Shown: positions 42,657 to 54,363, numbered from the stretch's first letter. The stretch: 64,000 nt of DNA from Galeopsis tetrahit (GCA_963675135.1 OY776125.1:22060565-22124564); one strand, 5' to 3'. A program made the numbers and translations. The notes: generated from the letters alone by a model not told the origin.

Positions 42657-45200
42657 ATGTCTCTTGAGATCAGCGCTAACAAGCTACCTAAGTTCCAGGT
42701 ACAAGACTACGACTATTGGAAGCTAAGGATGGAAGCCATCTTCAGCTCCACTCACGACTTAATGATCTCCGTCGTCACTGAAGGTCCAATTGTGACCATG
42801 ATCCCCAATACTGCTGCCCTTGACCCAAATCAACCAGTGGGCACACTCGTCAAGAAACCAAGGTCAGAACTAACCTCTGAAGAAATGAGACAGAATAATT
42901 TGGATAGCTTGGCCAAGAATTACATTTTACACACTCTTCCTAACGAGTATCTGGGAAAAGTGTTAAAATGTAAAACTGCCAAAGAAATGTGGGACCGCTT
43001 AGCTATCATTTGTGAAGGGACATCCCTAATCAAAGAAAGCAAGCTTTCTACTGCAGTCCAAAGATTCGAATCATTTCATATGAAAGCTGGTGAAACAATA
43101 GACCAGTTGGATACTCGTTTTACTAAAATCATGAATGACTTGGAAGTCTTTGGTAAATCTTATACTCCACGTGAAATCAATCTTAGGATTCTCAAAAGCC
43201 TTGATAGTCGATGGAAGATGGTAAAAATGCTTGTTAAGAATACCCAAGATATAGACGTATGGACAGCAGAGACTATGTTTCAAACTCTAAAGGCTCATGA
43301 GTTTGATCTAGACGAAGATGAACCCATAGTAAGTAGTGACAGAGAACATGCTGTATCTAAGAACGTTGCTTTTAAGGCTAGTTCGTCTAAGATAGACAGG
43401 TCTAAGACTAAGACTAAGTCTGTTTCTGTGAAAGACGAGTTAGATACTGATCTTAGTCTGAAGGATCAGGTAAGCCTCATGGTTAGAAAGTTTGATAGGC
43501 TGAATAAACGTTTCGGAAGATATAAGAAGTTCTATAGAGAGCATAGAGGGTCTGCTTCTAAGAACTCGTCTGAGACCAGACGAGACCGAAACTCGTCCGA
43601 AAGGAGAGACGAAGTCTCGAAAGGTAACAGACAAGATAGAGAGTCTGATGGTAGGAAGATTACTCGTTCTGATAGACGTGATAAACGAAGGAACAACTCT
43701 CCTATTAAAAAGGCTACTAATGATCTCTTGTGCTATAACTGTGAAAAGCCAGGTCACTACATATATGAATGTCCAGACCTGAGTACTGATGATCGAGAAG
43801 AACGCAAAGCACGAAGGGAAAGAAGATACAACCGTGGTAAGAAGGCAATGATGGCCAATGATGACTCTGACTCTAACTCAGACGAGTTGCCATCATCCTC
43901 ATCTAGCTACCCGTCTGAACCAGATCACAATGAAGCCTTCATAGTAGATGATGGTCTATGCTTCATGGCTAAAATCGACCAAGAGGTATCATCTGCTACT
44001 TCCTTTCAATCATGTGATGAATCAGATTCTGATGAAAGTGATACTGCCAGTAGCAAAGTAGGGAGTAGTCTTCAGCACTCTACTAGTGCAGTTGAAGACG
44101 ACCTCCTACTTGCCAACAAGGCATTCATTGAAGTCAGTGACGAAAACATCATTTTAAGACAAGAAATCATTGATCTTAAGGAAGCCCAGTCTAAAGTAGA
44201 TCCTAATATAACAGTCCTAAATAAACGCTTGCAAGAAGAGTTGAGACAACTCAAAGACAAGTGTGCATTAACAGACAAGTTGTATCAAGACCTACTTAAG
44301 ACACATGCTACTGAGAAACATGAATTCAATGTTTTACAAAGCAAGTTCAAAAAACTTGAAGAACGTAATAAGTTCTTAGAAACCGAGGTTGTCACTCTAG
44401 ACCTTAAACTTACTGACCTGGTTAACTCATCTAAGGTTAACCTTGAATTGTCAGATAGGTATAGGGCTCCTGCTGACAAGACAGGCATAGGTGCTGAGAC
44501 ACCCAGCTCGTCTACTCAAGTTCCTAAGAACCCTACTATTTTCATCTCAAGTTCTTTGACTAATGATAAAGGAAAAGAACCAATGATATACGATATTGAC
44601 ACTCCAACTAAAGGTACTGTACCAAAACAAGCTCGAGTTAACATTCCAATTACCAAAGGAGGTAAAAAGAAAGTTAACAACAAGCCTGTTTCGTTTAAAA
44701 CAAGTCAACAAAGGACTAGGAATCGTGGACGACCAAATCAGGTCAGATACGAGGATTGGTATCCCGAGGAGACTAGTACTAGACAAGTACAGACTAGACG
44801 ACAAGAGTCTAGACCTCCTTTCATAAGGCAGTCTCAACTCTACTCGTCTAGACCAAGACAGGAAGGTCCAAAATATCGTACACAAGCTGTTCTATATCCT
44901 CCACCTTTGTCATATGATATCAAAGGAGAAGAAAGACCTAAACATGTCTATAAACCGTATGGACCTAATGCATACAAACCTTACTCTGACTATCATAGAC
45001 AAGTGCCTGCTCAAGTAGAGATTAAGTCAAAAGGCTATCTCCAAAGAGTAGACCCGAACTCAACTGATAGGCCAGACAAGGAAAACAAGGTCTTATTTTG
45101 CAACAAATATGGTCGAAAGCTTAAGAGATCAAACTTGTTCAGAACTCCAATGTACATTTGGATTCCATTGAACTCGACTAACCCCCCAGGACCCCAATAA
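42657..45200 (+). CDS. Sirevirus-type gag
   Basis: 847 residues, ATG to stop, uninterrupted. The N-terminal third is the Copia gag domain (DYDYWKLRMEA near residue 18, KEMWDRL near 110, LDTRFTKIMNDL near 152). A lysine/arginine-rich segment and a CCHC knuckle CYNCEKPGHYIYEC near 360 follow, then an acidic serine-rich stretch, a coiled-coil-like region (about 480-600), and a basic C-terminal third. The large size compared with other Copia gags is normal for Sireviruses. A C-run (45182-45187) lies close to the stop. Pol is in a different frame and begins within about 20 bp. Confidence 0.88.
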   Translation: MSLEISANKLPKFQVQDYDYWKLRMEAIFSSTHDLMISVVTEGPIVTMIPNTAALDPNQPVGTLVKKPRSELTSEEMRQNNLDSLAKNYILHTLPNEYLGKVLKCKTAKEMWDRLAIICEGTSLIKESKLSTAVQRFESFHMKAGETIDQLDTRFTKIMNDLEVFGKSYTPREINLRILKSLDSRWKMVKMLVKNTQDIDVWTAETMFQTLKAHEFDLDEDEPIVSSDREHAVSKNVAFKASSSKIDRSKTKTKSVSVKDELDTDLSLKDQVSLMVRKFDRLNKRFGRYKKFYREHRGSASKNSSETRRDRNSSERRDEVSKGNRQDRESDGRKITRSDRRDKRRNNSPIKKATNDLLCYNCEKPGHYIYECPDLSTDDREERKARRERRYNRGKKAMMANDDSDSNSDELPSSSSSYPSEPDHNEAFIVDDGLCFMAKIDQEVSSATSFQSCDESDSDESDTASSKVGSSLQHSTSAVEDDLLLANKAFIEVSDENIILRQEIIDLKEAQSKVDPNITVLNKRLQEELRQLKDKCALTDKLYQDLLKTHATEKHEFNVLQSKFKKLEERNKFLETEVVTLDLKLTDLVNSSKVNLELSDRYRAPADKTGIGAETPSSSTQVPKNPTIFISSSLTNDKGKEPMIYDIDTPTKGTVPKQARVNIPITKGGKKKVNNKPVSFKTSQQRTRNRGRPNQVRYEDWYPEETSTRQVQTRRQESRPPFIRQSQLYSSRPRQEGPKYRTQAVLYPPPLSYDIKGEERPKHVYKPYGPNAYKPYSDYHRQVPAQVEIKSKGYLQRVDPNSTDRPDKENKVLFCNKYGRKLKRSNLFRTPMYIWIPLNSTNPPGPQ

Positions 45201-45220
45201 CCAAGGAGGGTACCTAAATT

Positions 45221-48200
45221 ATGAAATATCATCTGATGCAGGGTCGACTCGATCTATACAAGAAAGGTGGTTCAACAGGAGAAACTTGGTACATAGACAG
45301 TGGCTGTTCGCACCACATGACTGGTACCAAGACTCTCTTATCAAACTACCATGAGCAAGAAGGACCAAAAGTGATATTTGGTGATAGCTCCATTGCTGTT
45401 ACTAAAGGATTTGGTTACATTCAGAATGGAGACATAGAGATTCAAGATGTTTCTTATGTTGAAGGCTTGAAATACAATTTACTCTCTGTTTCACAATTTT
45501 GTGATCGTGGATACAAGGTGCAGTTCAAGAGTCAGAAATGTGAAATCATTGACAAAAAGACACACACAGTCTTACTGGTCGGCATTAGACAAGGAAGTGT
45601 GTACATAGTGAACTGGAACAGTTGTCCGAGGGACACCTGTCTACTTACTAAGAATCCTAAAGAACTTGGCTGGCTCTGGCATAGACGCCTCTGTCATCTA
45701 AACTTTAAGGTTCTTAATAAGATAGCCAGAGACTACCTTGTGGGAGGTATTCCCAATGAAGTCTACTATAAGTCACATGTATGCACGTCCTGTCAAAAAG
45801 GTAAACAGGTAAAGGGTTCTTTTAAATCTATTCCATCCCTCTCAACCAGTAGAGTTCTTGAACTTCTACATATGGACTTACATGGCCCAATAACTCCTCC
45901 AACTTTGAACGGTAGAAGGTACACACTTGTTGTGGTAGATGACTATTCTAAGTTCACTTGGGTAGTCTTCTTACACAAGAAGAGTGATACACAAACACTT
46001 TTGCCTGATCTGTTGAAGAAGTTACAGGTTGAGAAGAATCAGTCAATTGTCAAGATCCGTAGTGACAAGGGTACTGAATTCATTAACTGCTATATTAAAG
46101 AATTTTGTTCTAAGCGTGGCATCCAGCACCTTACTAGTGCAGCTAGGACACCACAGTAAAATGGAGTAGCAGAACGAAGGAACAGAACTCTTAAGGAGGC
46201 CTGCAGGACCATGTTGACAGAGTATAATACGCCTCAGAAATTTTGGGCAGAAGCCATCAATACTGCATGCCACTCACAAAATAGAAGTGCTATCAATAAA
46301 GCACTAGGTAAGACGCCCTATGAGGTATGGAAAGGTAGAAAACCCAGAGTTTCATATTTTCATATATTTGGATGCAAGTGTTTCATCCACAACAATGGGA
46401 AAAACAAGTTGAATGCATTTGATGCTAAAGCAGACGAGGGAATATTTTTAGGATACTCCTCGACTAGCAAAGCATTTAGAGTATTCAACTACTCAACCCT
46501 TTGTGTGGAAGAAACACCACATGTGGTTTTCGAAGAATCTCAACAGGACTCGTCTACCAACAAGATCAGTGAGAAAGTTACTGAGCTAACTGTCGAATCT
46601 GACAAAGACTCAGAGGTATATGAATCCGTTCAAGCATACAATCCATTCATGAAAGCTCTTGAGTCAGATGACCAGAAGAAGGTAAGTGTTCAAGGTAACT
46701 CTACTAGACCAGTTGACATGCCTAAACTAGTCGACTCGTCTACTCCCATTAAATCTTCTGATGATAATGATGTTGACATGCATGATGCTGTACATGATAT
46801 AGATGATAGTACTTTTGTTAAAAATAGAAATACATGGAAATCAGCGCATAATACTGAAAATATTATTGGTGACTCTACTGTTGGTGTTAAGACTAGACGA
46901 CAACTCTTTGAGTCGCAAGAACAATCTAGTCCATCTCTGTTTTGCTGGTGTTGTTTCCTCTCATCTATCGAGCCTAAAACCATTAATGAGGCATTGGCTA
47001 ATAATAATTGGATCATTGCTATGCAAGACGAGTTGAATCAGTTTGTTCGAAACGACGTCTGGGAACTTGTCGATAGACCGAAACATCATAATGTAGTTGG
47101 CACTCGATGGATTTTCAAGAATAAGAAAGATGAGAATGATGTAGTTGTTCGTAATAAGGCTAGACTAGTCGCCCAAGGCTATTCACAAGCTGAAGGCATA
47201 GACTATGATGAAACATATGCTCTTGTTGCTAGACTAGAAGCCATTCGATTGTTCCTTGCATATGCTGCTTACATGAAATTTACTGTATATCAAATGGATG
47301 TTAAAAGTGCATTTCTTAACGGTATTCTTGCGGAAGAAGTGTATGTTGAACAACCCCCAGGTTTCGAAGTCAAAGGTAACCAGGTATACAGATTAAAGAA
47401 GGCCTTATATGGACTAAAGCAAGCTCCAAGAGCCTGGTACGATACTCTTTCTCAATTTCTATTAGAAAATGGTTTTACTAAAGGCAAGGTAGATAGAACC
47501 TTGTTTAGAAGACAAGAAGGGAAAGACATTTTACTCGTCCAAATTTGCGTAGATGACATCATTTTTGGTTCACCTAACAAAAAGCTGAGTGAAAGTTTTT
47601 CAACACTCATGCAAAGTAAATTTGAGATGTCTATGATGGGTGAAATGAACTACTTTCTTGGACTTCAAGTAAAACAGACCCCAGAAGGGATTTTCATAAA
47701 TCAAGCAAAATATACTCGTAATCTACTAGACAAGTATGGTATTAAGACATGTAAATCTTCTGGAGTACCTATGCAACCTACTTACAGGATGGATCCAGAC
47801 GAGAATGGTAAATGTACTGATCAAACTCATTACCGTGGTCTTATTGGTTCATTACTCTACTTGACTGCTAGTAGACCTGATATTGCATTTTCTGTTGGTG
47901 TATGTGCTCGTTTTCAAGCCAATCCAAAAGAGAGTCATATGGAAACCACTAAAAGGATTTTGAAATATTTGAAAGGAACCATCAATCGTGGTATATGGTA
48001 TCCTTCAAATGATGATCTATCTCTAAGTGGCTACTCTGATTCTGATTTTGGTGGTTGTAGAATAGATAGGAAATCTACATCTGGTTCTTGTCAATTCTTA
48101 GGCACAAAACTCATTTCATGGTTTTCGAAAAAGCAGACAAGTGTTGCTACCTCTACTACTGAAGCCGAGTACATGGCTGCTGGTAGTTGTTGTAGTCAAT

Positions 48201-48502
48201 TATTATGGCTTATTCAACAACTTAGAGATTATAATATTTGTGAATCAAATGTTCCAATATTCTGTGATAGTAATAGTGCTATTGCCATTACACAAAATCC
48301 TGTTCTGCACACACGTTGTAAGCATGTTGATGTGAAACACCATTTCATACGTGATCATGTAGAAAAGAAGGATATTCGCATGGAAAAGATTCATACTGAT
48401 TTTCAAAGAGCTGACATTTTCACAAAACCATTAGCTGAGGCCCGATTTCATGAATTATGCATTAGTCTAGGACTAATTGATCTTGATCCTACTAGTATAT
48501 AG
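45221..48502 (+). pseudogene. Sirevirus-type pol (protease, integrase, RT, RNase H) with one nonsense codon
   Basis: The frame opens at 45221 and runs to 48502, broken only by a TAA at 46157-46159. Protease: WYIDSGCSHHMTG near residue 27. Pre-integrase: LWHRRLCHLN. Integrase: LHMDLHGPI and KGTEF supply the two aspartates. The stop replaces a glutamine codon in the P-Q-Q-N-G-x-x-E motif, just upstream of the catalytic glutamate. The reverse transcriptase starts near 46980 (RWIFKNKKD, MDVKSAFLNG). Its active-site motif reads CVDD rather than YVDD. RNase H: YSDSDFGG, STTEAEYMA, CDSNSAI. The frame ends 536 bp before the 3' end of the spacer's AT-rich part. Nonfunctional as it stands unless the stop is read through. 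Confidence 0.9.
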
Positions 48503-49434
48503 CAATGTACTAACCAGACAGGTACAGTCCTAAGAAGAAAGGAGAAATAGACAAGTTACCACAAAAGGCACAGAGCACTCATCTACTCACTCAACAGACA
48601 GGTATACAAGGTCAGACAAGTTGACCAAACAACCCGATGAGGAAGCTGGTAAAGCTGAGGGTAATACTAAGGGAATAAACATTTAAGGGGGAATCTTTGA
48701 ATTCTTAAAAATCCTTGTGTTGACTCTTTAGTTTGGTAACAGTCATCTTGTTTGAACCTTGATCATTGATTTAAATTGATATTCATTCTATATATTTTAC
48801 TCGACTATCTGTCGCACTAAAGAAGACAGGTACATAAAGCTGTTTGACGTTCAGACAGATACGCACAGTCGAAGGGGGAACTCATCTGGTGGACATAAGA
48901 CTACTCGTCTTGTGCCATTAAGCCTACTCGCCTTATGAAGCTTAGTCCTACTCATCTGTTCTGGATGGACTCGAACAGACAAGCTAAGTTTTCTTTGATT
49001 TAAATAGGATATGTGTTAAAGTGTTTACTCGAAACAAATTAACGATGCTAAAGTAATGTGATAGTGTTAAAATTTGGAAATCCTAGAATTGGATTTATAC
49101 ACCACTAGTTAATGAGGTGTACACATTCAATTCATGCCAAAACACGACCTAGATAGGTCAGATGAGTACACTCTTTAATTTTGCAAATAAGAGAGGCGGA
49201 TTTCAATTTGTACAAAATCAATTCACATTGTTGTCTCGGTTCCGTAACCGAATGCCAAAGGTCTCAACCGTTGGATCTAATTTTTCAATCTTGACCGTTG
49301 GATCAAAAATTCAGTTTTAAACAAAATCCAACACTTGCACACGTCTTGCCTCACATTTTTCATAACTCTTCTACTCGCCTAACAGTGATTTCCTACATAA
49401 TCCGTTGTTTGTGTTCATTACAAATCTTTTTAAT
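48503..49434 (+). other. Spacer between pol and ORF3 of the Sirevirus-type element
   Basis: Noncoding, with at least two internal purine tracts of the type expected near the 3' LTR (AAGGGGGAATC at about 48687, AAGGGGGAACT at about 48872) and many GACAGGTACA-type words. Subgenomic or spliced expression of ORF3 would need signals here; none can be assigned. Confidence 0.6.
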
Positions 49435-52400
49435 ATGTCGATTCGATCTATTTTCGATGTTAGTACCAACATACAGGCACCGTTTGATCTAGGCAGATAC
49501 ATTAATGACAACAAGGTGCATGTTGAACCGTCCCTGTTTTTTGGTGGAAATCACACAGTCGGAAATGAAGAAATTCTGACCAAGTGCACAAGATGCGGGC
49601 TAAAACCCTATTTGGAGGCATTTCCTAAGGTTGTTCTGGAAGAGGAGGTTCTGGAATTCTATGCTAATGCCAGCAGAAGAGGAGATGTCATCGAATCTTT
49701 TATCGGTTCAAATCGAGTGGAAATCACTCGTGAAGCTCTTTTTGAAAGACTGAGGTTGCCCATCGGAACGATTGATGTGGAGAAGTATGCGGAAGGGCAA
49801 GAGATGAGATATTTAAGCATATTCTGTGGAAGGAAGATGAAGCTGAAACCAGATGGTAAAGCTATTACAGCCAAGAAGGGTGAGCTTCTAGAAAAATATC
49901 GCACTCTACTGGACATAGCTAGCAAGATGCTTCTATGTGCCACTGGATCTTTTGACTCAGTCACCCAGGTCAAAACAAGGATTATGGCAGCTATCTATGA
50001 TGGAATTACTGAGGGTAATTGGTTTAAGTTAATAGCTGACAGGATGATGCACTTCGAAAGAAGTGTTAGGGTGGATGTTGATACTCGGAACTGGGTAGTC
50101 TCTCAAGCAGTTGGATATGGAAACAAGCTGAGCATATTACTCCCACTGCTGATGCCCAACAAGACTACTTGGAGCAAGGGAAAGCCGTTTCATCCTCTTA
50201 AGTTCTATCTAAAGAAAGAGGCTCTGAAGAAGCAGGTTGCTGGAAGGCCAGCTGCTCCTAGACAGGTTCAATTTGATGAATCTGAAGTGTTGCCGTATGC
50301 GGATTCGGATAGTTCTTCACAAGCTGGGTCTAAGGAAGCTGAGTCCAGTGCAGACGACTCGGAGAAGACTCAATCGGATGACGAGTCAAATCAAGAGGAG
50401 GAGTCGAGTGACCAAGTTCCTGAGATGTATACTCTTGTGAGAGTTGGAACCCCACCTCCACCAGAAGAGTCGAGTCATCAGGTTGGTACCTCTTCACAAG
50501 CCTTGTCAATTCCTTCTCTCTCTCTCTCTACTGTTCGAACCAAGGCTAGATCACATCGATCTAGGCCTCGTCCTTTAGCCTCAACCTCACATGTACTGGC
50601 GGCATTACCGCTTAGAGCCAGTCATCCCCAAATCACTCCCAAACAAGATACAACTGATACTCCTACAGTTGTCATACCTGACCAAGCCACATCAAAGCCC
50701 ACAGAAACCATAGCCTTTACTCCATCTCCCTCACCAGAATATGGTGAACCCCCCAACCCATCTACTTCAGACAAGACGCCAGTTGCCACTGCAACAGCTG
50801 AGTTAGAGACCCCATCTACTCAGGACCCGTCTGTTGTTAGATTTGAATCCCTAGTGTATTATCCAATGTGTCTACGAGAGAAGAGGATTCGTGCTCGAGT
50901 TTCAAGAAATCTTCAGAAGACGCTCTCGACTCTTGACATCGACACAGCTTCTGAACAGTTTGAAAAGCTAGTCCGGATTTGTACATGGTTCGCTTTGAAG
51001 AAGTCTTCTACGGATGATCTTTTTGAAGTCATTCAAGGCATGGGCGGAATCTCCAATTTTATGGATTGGGAGATGGAACAGAAAGAAAATAGTGGAGTTA
51101 AGGATCACTCCGAGCTATTCCCTCGCAAAGCCCTGGTTGATCTAGTCAAGAAGCTTCTGAATATTCCAGATGGTGTTATTGAGGATGTATTTGCTTTTGA
51201 CGTCGGAACCCAGACTGATCTGGTGGAAGACGAGATCAAGCCGGAAGTAGCTGAGATAGCAGTCCAGACTTCAGAACAATTGGAAGAAATTGTTGAAAGT
51301 GATGAAGATGAAGTCGACTCACTCATGCTTGGTAAAGAAGATGATGAGTTTTTGGATGCTGAGATGTTTGATGAAGAAGAACTCAAAGTCGTTGATAATG
51401 TTGTTGGAACCTCCAGTTCTGCTCAAGCTGTGCCAGACAGATTTCTGGATGATTTAAAGACTGATCTGAGAAGTGTTGTTCATACTGCCATAGACGAGTT
51501 CTTGAACTTGAAAATGAAGGATGTGTTAATTGCACAGAATCAGTCACTTGTTGACCAATCCAGAGACTTATTTGTTGGTGAGATCAACAAGATGGACTCG
51601 ACTTTCCGAGAAGAGTTGTTTGCTCAAGTTGAAGATTTTCTGAAGAAACAAGTTGATGTTTCAGAAAAGAGATCAATCTCTTTTGCTCGATCGCTAGCTG
51701 ACGAGTCAAGCAAAATGGAAAGACTCTACAGTGTTAAAGTTGTCATTGCTGATGAACAGAGAAGGGAAGCACAAGATCAGTTGGTGCGTTCTCGGGCTGT
51801 TCTACATGAGTTGACTGAACAGAATACTCTTCTTAGACAGACGACTACTCAATTGAAAGATGAACTAGTTTCCTGTACACAGAAGTTGGAACTGGTTACT
51901 GATCGCTTAGACAAGATAAGCCATGCGGAATCGCATCAGAAGCACATTGAGTCAGCTGCTGAAGCAATGAAGGAAGCTTTGAAAGAAGAGATGACTCGCT
52001 TTACTTCTCTTTTCACTCTTAAGGCAAGTGATGAAGCCAAAAAGGGGGAAGAGACAAGTAGAATTGAAGATATAGTTGTAAAATCTGCTAGTACTGAACC
52101 GGAGATGAAAGCTGCTGCTATTGCAATTGAAGAACTAAGAAGGCCTAAAAGAGGCAGATTAGTGAAGAAGGCAGATCTAGAGCATGTTGAAACTGAAAAG
52201 CAGAAAAGATTAGAGAAAGGTAAAGCTGTTGCATCGTCTCCTGAAGCAGAGATTCAGACTAGACGAGTTAAGAGGAAGCTGAGTATTGAAGAACCTACTG
52301 CTACTGCTGTAGTTGAGAAGAAACAAAGAATTGCAGATGATGAGATTCATTATGCAAGCAAGAAGAAAATTACGAAACATATTGAAAGACTACAGAAGTT

Positions 52401-52842
52401 GAAAGCTGATGAAGACAAGATGGAAGACAAGTTCATTGATCACTTCATAGATAATGAGCATAGAGCTGAATGGATTGAAGTGAAGAGTCAATGGGAACTT
52501 GATCATTGGATCATCAGGAAATATGGTGATGCTGAAAGCCAAGATGAATTATACTCTTTATTTGACAGGTTCATGGAAGGACAACACAGGAAGTTATGGC
52601 ATTTAATCCTAAGGATTTCTGCTAGTGCTAATTTCAACATTCTTGTTCCTGAATTTCCTAAATGGAAATGTCCCATGACAAGCTCAGGAAAAAGGGTTGA
52701 TGTTAATCAAATCAAGAAGTTCGAAGAAGAGCTGCTAGATAAAGAGAAGATTGAAGATGAAGATCATGTCAGTCTAATTCACAAGAGACTCCTTGATGCA
52801 TTCTGTGTTCCAAATCCAGAAGGAGGTACTCTTTCAGATTAG
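49435..52842 (+). CDS. Extra long ORF (envelope-position ORF3) of the Sirevirus-type element
   Basis: 1135 residues from the ATG at 49435 (MSIRSIFDVST), uninterrupted although pol is broken. The first ~270 residues form a compact domain (VLEFYANASRRGDV, EALFERLRLPIG, GNWFKLIADRM, VSQAVGYGNKLS) resembling the 'putative plant transposon protein' domain seen in plant retroelement ORFs. A Ser/Glu-rich segment (about 290-340) and a Pro/Ser/Thr-rich linker to about 480 come next. A helical domain (about 485-600), an acidic stretch, and a long heptad-rich coiled coil (about 670-860) follow. The end is basic with charged repeats. I see no signal peptide or membrane segment, which argues against a classical envelope protein. 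Function unknown; position between pol and LTR is as in env-like Sireviruses. Confidence 0.8.
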   Translation: MSIRSIFDVSTNIQAPFDLGRYINDNKVHVEPSLFFGGNHTVGNEEILTKCTRCGLKPYLEAFPKVVLEEEVLEFYANASRRGDVIESFIGSNRVEITREALFERLRLPIGTIDVEKYAEGQEMRYLSIFCGRKMKLKPDGKAITAKKGELLEKYRTLLDIASKMLLCATGSFDSVTQVKTRIMAAIYDGITEGNWFKLIADRMMHFERSVRVDVDTRNWVVSQAVGYGNKLSILLPLLMPNKTTWSKGKPFHPLKFYLKKEALKKQVAGRPAAPRQVQFDESEVLPYADSDSSSQAGSKEAESSADDSEKTQSDDESNQEEESSDQVPEMYTLVRVGTPPPPEESSHQVGTSSQALSIPSLSLSTVRTKARSHRSRPRPLASTSHVLAALPLRASHPQITPKQDTTDTPTVVIPDQATSKPTETIAFTPSPSPEYGEPPNPSTSDKTPVATATAELETPSTQDPSVVRFESLVYYPMCLREKRIRARVSRNLQKTLSTLDIDTASEQFEKLVRICTWFALKKSSTDDLFEVIQGMGGISNFMDWEMEQKENSGVKDHSELFPRKALVDLVKKLLNIPDGVIEDVFAFDVGTQTDLVEDEIKPEVAEIAVQTSEQLEEIVESDEDEVDSLMLGKEDDEFLDAEMFDEEELKVVDNVVGTSSSAQAVPDRFLDDLKTDLRSVVHTAIDEFLNLKMKDVLIAQNQSLVDQSRDLFVGEINKMDSTFREELFAQVEDFLKKQVDVSEKRSISFARSLADESSKMERLYSVKVVIADEQRREAQDQLVRSRAVLHELTEQNTLLRQTTTQLKDELVSCTQKLELVTDRLDKISHAESHQKHIESAAEAMKEALKEEMTRFTSLFTLKASDEAKKGEETSRIEDIVVKSASTEPEMKAAAIAIEELRRPKRGRLVKKADLEHVETEKQKRLEKGKAVASSPEAEIQTRRVKRKLSIEEPTATAVVEKKQRIADDEIHYASKKKITKHIERLQKLKADEDKMEDKFIDHFIDNEHRAEWIEVKSQWELDHWIIRKYGDAESQDELYSLFDRFMEGQHRKLWHLILRISASANFNILVPEFPKWKCPMTSSGKRVDVNQIKKFEEELLDKEKIEDEDHVSLIHKRLLDAFCVPNPEGGTLSD

Positions 52843-53024
52843 TTTTTTGTTTGTTTGAAGGTTAGTTGTTTGTTTTTTTTCTGATATTTTGTTATTCAAA
52901 GTATGTGTAATCTACTGATCTATTTTGAATGAATGAAAGATAAGTACTATTTGATGTTAAAAGACAAGGTAACTACTTAACTAGTCTACTAATGAGAAAA
53001 GATTCAAGTAGTTTTGGCTTCATC

Positions 53025-53037
53025 AAAAAGGGGGAAA
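53025..53037 (+). promoter_or_regulatory. Polypurine tract of the Sirevirus-type element
   Basis: AAAAAGGGGGAAA ends one base before the 3' LTR start at 53039. Confidence 0.8.
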
Positions 53038-53038
53038 T

Positions 53039-54363
53039 TGTTGGGATATGAATCCTAGAACAAGTCCTAAATGATGAATAAAAGATAAAAGATAAAGTTT
53101 TGATAAGCCAAAAGAAGACTTGAATATTTTCTAAGTGTTGACTGATCTAGTCTAGTTGAGTAGAAGTCGTCTTGTACAGATCAGTAGAGTTCACAAGACA
53201 AGTACAATTGTATAATACAAGTATTATTAAAAGATAAGTACGATTTATAAGTACTTCATATTTGATTGTATATGTTAGATTATTATTGAGCTATAATTGT
53301 TGTATAGAGCTCATGTTTTTGTATGTAATAGATAGATTCATTGTATAGTTATAAGTTGACTAAGCTTTGTTATAAAAGCTTAATGTAATGTAATAGTCTT
53401 GTTAGATTAGATGATAGGACTAGATTAGTTCTATTAGAAGTCTACTGCACAAGAAGAGAAGACCAGTCTACTACTCAAGACAGGTGGACTACAAGTCAAG
53501 TGCATCTACTAGACTACACAAGACAAGTTAACATGAAGTTAGTTACAAATACGCGTGAAAGATAAGGATGGAGAAGTTAGTTATGGAATAACTAATTCGT
53601 AACAAGAAACGCGTGTATGGATATAAAGATTCAGTTGAAATCAGTTATCAAGAAAGGTTGGTTACAACTACCCGAATTCTTGAAGTTCAAAGTCTATAAA
53701 TACTTGAAGGAGTTTATCATTTGAAGACTACTGATAATTGAGATACTGATTACTGAGATATTGATACTGCAAGCATTGTTGAAGATTCAAGTGAAGTTTT
53801 CTCTCAGAGATTGAAGTTCAGAAAGTAAAGCTACACAAGACAAGTGAAGATCAGAAGGCTACTACTGAACGAAGAGAAGTTTATTTTCTTTTGTTGTTTC
53901 AAGTTGCTAGTTACTTGTAAAATAGCTAGTAAGATCGAAGAGGCACTTGGAAGTGTTATCGAGAAGATCTAAGTCTTATTTCTTGGGACTTAAAGCCACA
54001 AGAACATATTACTCCATTGGACGAGTTAATAAGAATTTCACAACTGGGTTTGTGAGAGTGGATGTAGACAAGTTGTCGAACCACTATAAATCTCGTGTTT
54101 GATTTACTTTACTATTTTGTTTGTTGTTTAATTGGTTAATTGTTTAGTTGATTGAATTACATAACTGATCTAGACTAGTTGAGTATACATAAAACAGAGT
54201 TCTCGAATTAAGTTGAGTATAAACTTTAATTGGGCTCATTGTTAATTTCGTATTCCGCACAGTGTAATTCTGATATATCGAAAGATTTTAGAAAAGTCTA
54301 TTCACCCCCCTCTAGACATTTTCTTTAGCTTCCCTCGATATTAACTCAACTTAGGGACCTACA
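53039..54363 (+). repeat. 3' LTR of the Sirevirus-type element
   Basis: 1325 bp, TG...CA. Differs by eye from the 5' LTR by the 17-bp indel, one G/A and one A/C substitution. Followed by CATGT. Confidence 0.92.

Larger units (their letters stand above)
41117..54363 (+). mobile_element. Sirevirus-type Copia retrotransposon, 13.2 kb
   Basis: Long terminal repeats (41117-42458 and 53039-54363) begin TGTTGGG and end CCTACA. The target duplication CATGT is at 41112-41116 and 54364-54368. A full TGGTATCAGAGC primer site and an AGGGGGAA purine tract are present. Order: gag, pol, a 0.9-kb spacer with extra AGGGGGAA-type tracts, a third long ORF, 3' LTR. This layout, the LTR size and the size overall match Sireviruses. 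By eye the LTRs differ by one 17-bp indel and two substitutions, so the insertion is recent. The copy is defective through a frame change between gag and pol and one nonsense codon in the integrase. Confidence 0.93.
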
